Both the position numbers and the translations under genes were made by a program. The notes under the pieces are model-generated. The model searched no databases and had not been told where the DNA came from. It saw only the letters and a list, made by a program, of their open reading frames with translations. A stretch of 64,000 bases of DNA. It comes from Lytechinus pictus (lineage: Eukaryota > Echinodermata > Echinoidea > Temnopleuroida > Toxopneustidae). The first letter of the stretch is position 1. The number at the start of each line of letters is the position of its first letter. This document shows, one piece after another, positions 39,599 through 51,500 of this stretch. Location: positions 21,858,001 through 21,922,000 of the forward strand of contig NC_087259.1 of the NCBI RefSeq assembly GCF_037042905.1, written 5' to 3'.

Positions 39599-42500
39599 GG
39601 TGATGGTGATGATGGTGATGATGATGATGGTGATGGTGATGGTGATGGTGATGGTGGTGATGGTGATGGTGATGAGGATGATGATGATTCTAATTGGATT
39701 TATGTAGTGTAAATGTCTAAGGCATAAATTAAATCAAAATTTATTGTACAGGTGGGTTTTCAGATGCTTTTTTTGAACAGTTAAAGTGAGGTAATGTTTT
39801 GTAAAGTCGGAGGGAGTGTGTTCTAAGACATTGAAACAGAATTTAAGCCAGCCAGTTTTCTGGATTGGGGAATGTCTCTCTACCTGTTGTAGCTAAGTGA
39901 CTGCTTTTAAGCCCCAAAGTTGATGCTCAATATTTTTGTTTAACGTTGTAGGATTTGAATAGTTTCTTGGAATTACTACTGTTCAATTCAATTCAATTCA
40001 TTTATTTTCCATTAAAAACTCAATCAAAATAAATACATACAAAATTCATAAATAAAAATCGGAAGGACCCCAAGAAAAGCATAGCTTGCGAGGATGGGGC
40101 CCTGTACAATAATTTACAAAACAAAACAGATCTCACGTTGTTAAAGTGTAAAGATAAAAAGAAAACAAGCCTCATACACACACACAATCACACCAGCATA
40201 CCAACACACACCCATATGCAGAACATTGAGAAGTTAACAAAGTCAAAGAGTAAGAAAGAAAGGAAGCGATAGCGGGAGAGAAAAAGTAAAGGAGAGATAG
40301 GGAAGAAAGAAAGAGGGAAGATAGAGATCGAGAGGGAGAAAGAATGCCCTCTACTCAGTGCACATCAAACGTTTAAACAATAATTGTTTACATAAGCATT
40401 TGAATCTCGTTAAAGTTGAAGAATTTTTCACAACATAAGGTAACAAATTCCAATCATGAACACCCTGAAATCGTATTGTATGTTGGTTTAATGAGGTACG
40501 TGCAAAAGGAATAAGAAATTTTGATTTGTTTCTGGTCTCATAAGAATGATAAAAGGAATTTGTTTTAAACATATCATTGAATATTGATGGGAGCTCTTTT
40601 TTTTGAAAATTGAACATAAATATTAAATTGTTTACTGTAACAAGATAAAAAACTGGCAAACATTTCAGGTCACAAAATAGAGGAGTACTTGGTGTCATGT
40701 AGTTAGAATGAGTAATTATACGGACAGCACGTTTTTGAAGAATATGAATTTTGTAAAGGTATGTCTTGTAAGAGTTGCCCCATATCATATTACAATAATT
40801 GATATGTGGTAATATAATACTGTTGTAAATAGTTAATAAAATATGTTTTGGCAGTGTGTTTCTAAAGTGTGTTATAATACCAACCCCCTTGAGATTTTAG
40901 AACAAACATGAGAAATGTGGTGAGACCAATTTAGTGATTCATGAAGTTTGATGCCTAAAAATTCCACAATATCAGATTTCTTAAGAATATCATTTTTAAT
41001 ATACACAGGGGTAACTTGACAAGAAACTTTTTTCTGTTTGGAATGAAATATTATGTAATGTGTTTTATCAGCATTTAAAAAGAGTTTGTTACAAATATAC
41101 CATTCACTTAGTTTCTCTAATTCAACATTAATATTACAAATCAGAATATTTATATCTTTGTGAGATGAAATGACAGCAGTATCATCAGCAAATAATGAAA
41201 ATTTGAGAATATTTGAAGTATGTATAATGTCATTTATATATAACAAAAATAACAGTGGCCCAAGCACAGAACCTTGTGGAACACCAGTATTTATATATGA
41301 AAAATTGGATGCTACACCATCGACCATCACATACTGTTTCCTTTCAAATAAATAACTACTAAACCATTCAAGAGATACACCTCTTATACCATAATAATAC
41401 AATTTTTCAAGCAGTATGTGATGGTCGATGGTGTCAAATGCTTTGGAAAGATCCATAAAAACCCCACAGCAAAATTTACCTTCATCAAATTTACGTGATA
41501 TATAATCTGTAATATTTAATATGCTTAAAGAAGTAGAATGTTTTTTCCGAAAGCCAAATTGCTCTGAAACTAGAAGATTATTTTTTGATAAAAATTTATA
41601 AATTCTTTTATACATAATTTTTTCGAGTAATTTTGAAAAAGTAGATAAAAGTGCAATGGGCCTATAATTTTCTATACAATCAACTGGACCTTTCTTATAT
41701 AAAGGAATAACTTTGGCAATTTAAAGTTTTTTGGGGAATACTCCTGATACAAGAGATTTATTATAAATACAACACAAAGGTTCAACAAAAAAGTGTATAC
41801 ATTTTTTCAAAACAGAAGTTAATACATCATCTGGGCCTGTTGCTTTAGATGATTTAAGTTCATGGCAAAGATTAATAATTTCATATGGAGAGGTTGGATT
41901 CAGAAACAAAGAGGACATGGAGGGTGTAGTCAAAAAGTCTTTAAATGACTTAGTTGAATTAGGAATTGATGCTGAAATATTTTTAGCCATATTGATAAAA
42001 AGAGAGTTGAAAGCTTGTGCTTTATCTTTAGATGAATGGAAAGATGAATTTCCATAAAACATTTTTTGTGGTAGCGAATTTTGTTTATTTTTTCCAAGTA
42101 AATTATTAATTTCTCGCCACGTTTTAACCATGTCCCCCTTGACTGATAAAAATATCATAGAGTAATATTTAGCCTTTGACGCTCTAATTATGGAAGTTAA
42201 TCTATTCTTATAATCATAATATTTCCTTTTTTTCCTTGTATTCAATGTATTTATCGTACCTTTATACATTCTTTGTTTATGTTTCATTGACCTCAATATA
42301 CTATTTGTAATTCAAGGTTTCTTAAAATGTGTTTTACTACTGCGTGGTTTTGCAGTACAGACAGGAAAACATTCATCATATAACATACAAAATTTGGAAA
42401 TAAAAAAGTCATAACATATATTCACATCATCGTTACTATAAACTGTCTGCCAATCAACTGTACTAAGTTTATCTTTAAACATTGCTATTCCTCTGTCATT

Positions 42501-45500
42501 TACTAATCTATTTTTATGATTCTTATTATTAATCGGTAAGACAAAATTTTCTATATCTTTACATACACAGAATATAGGGAAATGATCGGAGAGATCTGAA
42601 TAAATGAGCCCTTGGTATTTACTTTTTTGAATTGAATTAGTAAAAATGTTGTCTATTAAAGAAGCTTTGGAAGACGAAATACGTGTGGGTTTAGAAATCA
42701 AGGGATACATATTAAAAGAAAACATTAAATCTAGAAAATCAGTTGTTTTGGAATGTGTATCATAATTCAGTAAGTCAATGTTGAAGTCTCCCATGATATA
42801 AACATCTCTCCGGTCACTTTCCAATTGTACCAAAATTTCATTCATTTTATCATGGAAACAAGTAATATCAGTATTTGGAGGTCTATAAACACAGCCAACA
42901 ATAATCGGCTTTGTTTTATCTGGTATTTATTATCTTTATTTATCAATCTTCCCTTTATATCTTATAATTTTTTGTATTTCTGATTAAAGTCCCAGTATTT
43001 CATGTCATATGTCATTTTCACTATGTCTCTTTTATTTTACCGCTTCATATCTTTTGCTTTTCAAAACCCAGAGGAAAGCCTTGGGCTATCAGTGGAAGAG
43101 GTGGAAAGGACAAGAAGGTCAAAGACACTGCGGCTCTTGACAAGTACGCTTCAGAAAGATGGGAGGTATGTCAAGATGTTCGCTTGATTGAGCAAATAAT
43201 TCCGGGGAGGAGGGGGGGGGGTTAAATTAAATCATGGTTCTCGTGATCAACATTTATATAGCGCTTAGTACAATGTTTCTAAGCACTGCATACTATTACC
43301 CCGGCTTTAGCATGGCTTCCCTAATCAGGTGCTCGAGCATTCAAGGAATTTGTTCCTACTGGGTACCTACCGGGTATAAACTCCTTGCCAAAGAACATGA
43401 GTGTCATGGTCAGATATGAACCCAGACCATTGAATCACTGACTTTGTACTAAGGTATGGGAATCTAAATACAAAAGAAAGCAGAATTACTTGCATATATT
43501 CAAACTCAAATCATGGATCTTTTGTTTTCTAGAATTAAAGAGAAAAGTATACTAAATATTTAAAAGGGGTCCATTCCCTAATATCTGCGGATGATCAGCT
43601 TCATATTCTAATTTACCAGATTGGCAGTTACGACAGCAAGTCATCTATACATCCATCTGATCACTCAGCTCTCAGTCACTATGAAAACGTCAACATAACG
43701 TAAAGTAAAACATGCACTGATCAGGATGCATTCTAATGAACAGAACTGTGGAAATATCAATTTATTTTCGTGTGGGGTGTAAGAACCTTCTGCTTGTCAC
43801 CAGTGGGGATAAAATTGTGTTTAGTTGCTCCATTTCTCTTGTCACTGTTGTATGATTCTTACACTTATCTTTATCCCCCTTTTTTTCAGTGTGTGCTTCA
43901 TTTCTTGGTGGGTTCATCTAAGGCTGTTGATACATTGAGCAGAGATATTGCAACAGTGTTGACACATTCTGGTCTCATGAAGATGTGAGTGCTTCATTAA
44001 GTTCATCCCAACTAAAGTTTGATTTTAAAGAAAAGAGAATAGTTTGAAAAATATAACAAAAAACTTCATCCAAATTCACATTATAATATGAAATTAGATA
44101 AACCCAAAGCTCTGTCATACCGTTCCCAAATTATCGTTTAACCTTGATCAAAAACTTGTGTTAAAAACGTGATATAATATTATGCTTAATTCCAGAAAAC
44201 AGTTATATGCCCACCCAAGTAGTATGCAAATAGAGGAACCAATGTCACTTATCATACACTCAATAATTATTTTGTATTTGGGCAATTCCATGAAATAATC
44301 AACAACAACCCTAGATTCTGCAGAATTCATATGAGTTTCACACATTTCTTCTTATGCATGCAGAGTAATATTTTATCCTACTTTATCTGTTGGTGTATAC
44401 TTTTAGTAGGATTTCCTGCCATTACCATGAATGTTCTACCCCTTGTTTTTCTCTCAGGGGTGAGTCCGGAGGAAAGCCAGTGATCACCCCCTCGGGATTT
44501 CAGTTTCTGCTTCTGGACACCCCGTCGCAGGTTTGGTTCTTCATGCTACAGTATCTAGAGACCGCTCAGGCTAGAGGTCTAGACATTGTTGACGCTCTCT
44601 CTTTCCTCTTCCAGCTCAGCTTCTCAACATTAGGAAAGGTCAGTCAGAAATCATATCTTGTGTAACTTAAGTATTCCAATAGGCATCTTACCAAGTCCCA
44701 GAGCCACGTCTTTCCCGCTGGAATCCCCTCAATCGTCTTTTTATCACCAGTCCTCGGTTATCATCGTAATCAAAACAGTGGGAATGCAAGAAAGACGAGG
44801 CAAAGAATGTTTACAGTCATCCCGCTATATGGTCTTATGAGACTCTCCTGCAGCCCCCAATTTCCTGTCAATGATGAAATGTGGAGATTAGTGATGAAAA
44901 GATGCTTGTAGGTTGGTAAAAGATGTAGAGCAGTGGGGAAGAGAATGATGATGATGGGGATGATGATGATGATGATGTTGCTGATGATGAGCATGATGAT
45001 AATGGTGATAATGATGATAAGAATAATGAGAATGATGATGATAATGATGTTGATGATGATGATGATGATGTTGATGATGATGACAGTAACAAAAATAAGA
45101 CAGTAATGATGTTACAGAATTGTGTTTAAAAAGAAAATTATCAAATATTCTCCATTCTCTTACATCCATTAATAAAAGGATTATTCATCGGAGGGCATGA
45201 CTGAGCAACAGCTTCATTTCTTACAGCATCTCCGAGAGCTAGGCTTAGTATTCCAAAGAAAGGTAAGATGATTATTGCAACGGTAACAAGAGGGATGTTG
45301 CTAAGCCCTTGTTTGGCAACTGAGTTCATGAGGCATATGCTCTACTTACGTGAAGTGGGGGTGTTTCACAAAGATTTGTTAAGTATGACTTACGAGTCGC
45401 ACTTAAATGCCTAGTTGCATGTGTTATAAAAGGCATGACCGCATTGGTCAGATCATGCCAAGAGGATGCGCACTACTGCGTATTGATCAGTTGACTCTAA

Positions 45501-48500
45501 GTCATACTTTAATCTTTGTGAAAACCCCTCTGAAGTATAACACAATGAAATATGATTCGTTGATTCACATTTAGTGATAATAATGATTAATCAACTTTTA
45601 TGGATAATAATCAATGCTTAAATTTCTTTCTAAGGGCATTTATATAGATAGAGTATAATAAAAAAAATTATTTCATATCTGAGCCATGTTTAGCCATAGC
45701 TTTTATCTCACTCATCTTTTCACCTCTAATCCTCCAATATCTTGTTGGTATTTCATGAAACTGTAAGTTACTCGCAAATTTTTGCACAACTGATAACCCT
45801 TTCTTGTGCTAAATGAGACATTGTACATTTTGCCTTTTTCAAAGAAAGGGATAAATGTTCATATTTATGTGTTTTTTTTTATAGTAATAATAATAATAAT
45901 AATAATAATACAAAATATTTATAGGGTGCTTAATACGGGCGTTTCTAAGCGCGCTGTGTTCTGAATTTAACTTTACATGGGAAAAAAATTCAATGGGCAT
46001 AATAACACAAGGTGTGACAAAAATCATTAAGAGAGAAAAAAAAAATAAATACTAACAGATTAAAACTGGTGTGCACCTCCAATGACCGACCCACAACTGG
46101 GATTCATTGATTGAAAAGGTATGTTTTGAGCTGTAAAATGTAAAAATGGTAAAAACTGATAATCAAGTTGTAGTCATGCATTAAATCTGTTCTTTTCTCT
46201 TCTGGAAGTAAATCAATTTTATTATGAATTTTAATTTTTCCAATACAGAGGAAGTCGATGCGCTACTATCCAACAAGGCTTGCCATCAACTTGGCTTCAG
46301 GTTAGTGAATAGGCCTAGCTAAAATGGAAAATTTAAAGTTATAGATATCAAAATTTTATAGGGAGATGGGTTTAAATTTCGCTCTTCAGTAAGTTTTGAT
46401 TAACTGTCACCTTAATGTGTGGCAAAACTGTAAGCCTTGTACACAGTGAACATATGGTCTAGTAAAGAAGTATCTCAATTATCATAGGCTTGTGTGGGAG
46501 ATCAAGTAAGATGTAGATGAAGTTATTGTCAAATCTCAATTATATTCACACTCCAATGCTTGTCAAATTCTTTCGAACCTAAGTAAATAAGATTGTGCTT
46601 AGAATGCAAGAATGTGAACCTATGAAGGCTAGACAAGCCCCCACTGTAGGAAAATGCAAAATTAATACTGATAATCAAAATAATATACAAATAGCGAATA
46701 GGCATGAGTGCGATGGTGCGAGATTTTGCATGGGGTGAAAGAAAGATGCTCTTTTCAACGAGGCGTTAGCCAAGTTGAATAGAGCGTCTCTTTCTTTCAC
46801 CGAATGCGAAATCTCGCACCATGGCACGAATAAGAATATTCGCTATTTGTGTTGTACAATGCCTCAGAATTTAGCGAAAATGTGAACAAAATAAAGAGTT
46901 TTTCCCTGCAGTAATCTATGAAAAAAAAAAATTGAAAGCGAAAAGCAAAATCCCACAAGCGCACATGACGCCTTGGGCAGCATTGCGCATTTAGCCAGCA
47001 GGCTTATACGCGTATTGCATCTTCCTTTTTACTGAGCGCAATGAATTAAATCGTATTGTGACGTCACCTCCTAAAGCCGTGCAGCGGTACATTTTGGATG
47101 GTACGTCTTGCGTGCAACGGTACGAATGTTTGACATTCAGCCTCCCATTTGCTCGCGTACAACAAGCTAAGTAGGCGTTGTACAATAATAACTATAATTC
47201 TGATAATGATCAAGATTTGAATGAAGATTCCACACATTTGGTTCAAGACTCATGTTTTTTAAGATGGATTTTGTAATGTTTCCCCAGGTGTATCAAGTAT
47301 GGTCAAAGATGATCACAAGGATGGCTTCATCGTCGTAGAAACAAACTACCGTGTTTATGCCTACACAGAATCAGATCTACAGGTTGAAATATTAGGACTG
47401 TTTTGCTCTATGCTATACAGGTGAGATCTAGTTTTCTTGTTTTTTCTCTTTCTTTTTACCATGTCATGTTATCCTCTCCTCTCTTATCCCCCCCCCTTCA
47501 ATCTCATACTCCCCTTTCCCCTTCCTCTTCCCTCCCCCTCCCTCTCTTCCTTCTCCCCCCACTCTCTCCTACTCCCCTTTCTCCCCCTTCCCTTTCCTCT
47601 CCCCTCCATTTCCCCATTATATTTTAGGTGGTGTTAGTACAGTGCTATTGATTACAAACTGAAACTATTTAATGAAAAGGAGACAACAGTTATCACCATT
47701 GTGTCCCTGTAACAAAAATCTAACTATCAAAAGGAATGCGTTTTTGTCTCGCCCACCAGAGGTGAAGGCGAGACTAAGGGATCCAAATGTCGTCCGTCCG
47801 TCACAAACCTTATGACATATAACTCCACAACCGTAAGTCGCTTTACAACCAAACTTGGAATGTAGATGGACTTGGGGGACCTGCATGTTATGCTGCAGTC
47901 GGAGGTCACATGGTAAGGTCAAAGGTCATTTTCAGGTCAACGTTAAAGTTTACATGCAAGACTTTCTTATGACACCTAACTCCGCAACCGTAAGTCACTT
48001 TTCAACCAAACTTGGATGGTAGATGGACTTGGGGGATGTGCATGTTATGCTGCAGTTGGAGGTCACATGGTAAGGTCAAAGGTCATTTTCAGGTCAACGT
48101 TAAAGTTTACATGCAAGACTTTCTTATGACACCTAACTCCGCAACCGTGAGTCACTTTTCAACCAAACTTGGATGGTAGATGGACTTGGGGGACGTGCAT
48201 GTTATGCTGCAGTTGGAGGTCACATGGTAAGGTCAAAGGTCATTTTCAGGTCAACATTAAAGTTTACGTGCAAGGCTCTTATGACAAGTGTTATTCCATC
48301 CCAATCATTTCACAATGAAGTTTTGATACAATTCTGTTGCGTGCCCTCGCAAATCACGATATTTCTGGTTATTTTCATAAGTGGGCGAGACACAAAATCG
48401 CTTTTGCCTTGTTATTGTTGTTTCATTTTTCTGAAATGTTTGTCTTTCATTTCAAAGTTGACGTTAGGCTTTGATTGCTCAGAATTTCTTGTCATTTTTG

Positions 48501-51500
48501 TGTTGCGGTGTATAAGCGTACAGTCTGTAATTACCATAGATTTGTTTCAATATCATTTCTCATTCATGGCAGTTATATTCATATTGTATTTTCAGGTTTC
48601 CAAACCTCTCTGTGGCTGCTTTGACAAGGGAAAGCGTTCAGCTAGCCATATCCAATGGAATCACAGCTGAACAGATACTACGTTTCTTGAGGACGCATGC
48701 ACACCCCAACATGCGACAAAAGGTAACAGGCCCTGTCACATCGTTCCGTGCAAGCCTCGCGGGTAACTTTTTTGCTACCCACAGGTCGCCCGCAGGTCGG
48801 CCGCATTGACAGTATCTCGCATGCAGCTCATACGCTGAAGCGCACACAAGCCTGATTTGCATGCATAAAAGTTTCGAACATGCTCAAAACTTTGTTGCGG
48901 GTGAGTTGCGAGCAATCACCCGCAAGGCTTGCATAGAACAGTGTGACAGGCCTTGTGAGTGCTGTTACACATTATAATCCTGAATATTCTTGAATGATTG
49001 GGGGGGGGGGGTAAGAGTTACACACTTTGTTTCCAAATACTGAAAGTATTACAATTTGAAGATAATGATAAAGATGACATGATACTTGTATGGCACACCT
49101 ATCCACATTGTTAGGTACTCAAGGCGCTCCTATACCACCCTGGCTAACCAAGGCTATCGATTCTGGTGCTTACAGCTTTTTAAGGAATTTCTTCCTTCCA
49201 GTACCCAGAGCAATGGAGCGTTATGCTCTATTGCATAAGTGCTGGACTGAGAATAAAAGCCTTAAATCTCAGAAGGTTACTTATTAACGCAGCGAAGAAT
49301 TAGTGTTTTACTGTAAAATATTTGGACCTCATACTCTACTTTGCAGGGAGTGGCATGCATTGAATATAGACATGTATGGCAAAAAAAATAATAATGATAA
49401 TAATAAAACATTGCTTATATAGCGCATATAACGACGATAAAATCATGTCTCTATGCGCTTTAGAAAGAAGAATAGAAAGAATGGAGAAGAAAGAAAAGCC
49501 TGTTCAAAGAGGAGCAAATATATAATATCAATTAATAGGTACATGTATATCTTATTTTACAAAAAGGAATGTCTTCAAAAGGGACTTAAAGGATTCTACA
49601 GTATAAAAAAAATGATTCAGCTTTCTTTTTTTTTTGGGGGGGGGGTCATATTTTTTAATATTGGGATATTTGAAAGCAATCCTTTGCAGTTACCACTTTC
49701 CATAACATTCTTCTTGAATTTCAAGAAAATACTATGAAAAGATCACTATAATTTATCATATCATTCTCTTCATTCAAACTTTATCGCAATTTATTGTCCA
49801 TTTTCATCTAGATGCCCATTATACCTCCTACTATTAGTGATCAGGTCAGGTTATGGGAGCTGGAGAGAGATAGACTCAGCTTTACACAGGGTAAGCATAT
49901 GAGGGACTAAGAGCCTGTTTATTCTCTTCTGATGTGAACAGTTCATTGCTATTGGTTACCACCTAATGTGATAACAGAATATGATAGTATACAGAAAATA
50001 AACATCAGCTAGGGCATTGGTAAGAATTTTTAGTTCTAACATTTATTCTAGTTATGTTTTTGGTTCTGATATTGTGATCATGTCAGTCTATTGTCGTTCT
50101 TGATGATATCTAATAAAAACATTAACTATAAAAAAGAATTACACACAAGCATGTGGAACTTACAGCATAGTTCTGACATGCCCAAGACATAGCCAAGGGC
50201 ATTTAGATTCTTTCAGAGGTAAAAAAGTGTTGATATGCACAAGTAAAATGATGTGCATCATTTGTTTGGTAAGACAGCGATGTAGATCCTTGTTTTTTGA
50301 TAAACCAGCCTTATCTCAAAACCATAACTGGGCCCAGTAACACAAAGGTGATCGATTAAATCGCTGAATGAAATGGCCTATCAAGGTCATCGGTGCATGC
50401 GCATTTTGCTCAGTATACTGGCTAGGAACCAATCAGAATTGTTCTTTCAAATTAGCGATTAATTGCTGACCTTTGTGTTATGGGGCCCTGGTCGTACTCT
50501 GCTCATCACCTGTAATGCGTGAGCGTGCAAACAGTCGTTTGATTTGGATCCACTTTGTGATCTGTTTCTGTGGAGCGTTGTGGCCCAGTGGATTAGTCTT
50601 CGGACTTTGAAACAGCGGGTCGTGGGTTCGAATCCCAGCCATGGCGTAATTTCCTTCGGCAAGAAATTTATCCACATTGTGCTGCACTCGACCCAGGTGA
50701 GGTAAATGGGTACCTGGCAGGAATTTACTCCTTGAAATGCCACCACGCTGTAAAAGGCTGCGGGGCTAAAGCCAGGGTAATAATATCTAATTAAGCACAT
50801 AGGGCACATTTGGCAGTGATATGCGCTATATAAGCATGTTGGTATTATTATTATTATTATGCTTATCACACAGTTGCCACACTTGCCATCAATAATAAAT
50901 CACACATTTCTTATCATTACATAGATGATGGTTAATGTTTCGTTATGTCTCATGATTCAGTGTTGGCCAACCGTTGATCAAGATCAAATTTTTGAGAATA
51001 TTTTCTATTTTGATTTTCTTCTAGGAATCATATACAATGAGTTCTTATCTCTTCATGACTTTGAGGTGCTGCGGGACTATGCAAAGGTATGCATTACCTT
51101 CATTGCTTCTTTCGTAGATCCAAGCTGTAAGATAATAAGCTTAGTCCTATACCTGTATGACTTTTATACAGAAACAAAAAGTTGAAGACACCCTTATTTA
51201 AGGGGGAAAATAAAAAAATTAGAAATGAATTATGAAATTTATGATGATTCCATCCCTAAACTTATGATTCAATAGTAATTTTATGAGATTTGGTTGCTGT
51301 TTCTTAATCCTCTCTTTCATGAAGACATTCCCTTATATTAGCATGCTCTACATACATACCTGCCCATGAGGGATACTGTTTTTTTTTTTTGTGCGAATTA
51401 AAGATTGTTTTCCCTAATGTAAAAATATTTTATAATTATTTTTACAGAAATCTTATTTGGATTCCCAGTTTTCCGTGTCACAGAATATCTTTGTTAGGCA

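Larger units (their letters stand above)
39985..42921 (-). mobile_element. 5'-truncated non-LTR retrotransposon (jockey/CR1-type LINE) in GTF2H4 intron 3
   Basis: Antisense to GTF2H4. Reading on the - strand: the end of an apurinic-type endonuclease domain (VYRPPN near 42885; [15 protein letters not shown]), a spacer, then a reverse transcriptase with [35 protein letters not shown] and the catalytic FADD motif, then the C-terminal domain ending near 40351. The 3' end is a GAATT-type tandem tail at about 39980-39997. The 5' end is cut inside the endonuclease near 42921, as expected for incomplete reverse transcription. Only three lesions interrupt the remaining frame, so the copy is young. Clade (CR1, L2, Daphne, jockey) cannot be fixed by eye. 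Confidence 0.9.

Noticed and set aside
39393-39707. 104-residue Met/Val-rich ORF
   Set aside because: It starts in GTF2H4 exon 3 in another frame and runs through a GATGAT microsatellite.
40351-42845. A host gene encoding a reverse transcriptase
   Set aside because: It is antisense inside a GTF2H4 intron, 5' truncated, with two stops and a frameshift; it is a LINE insertion.
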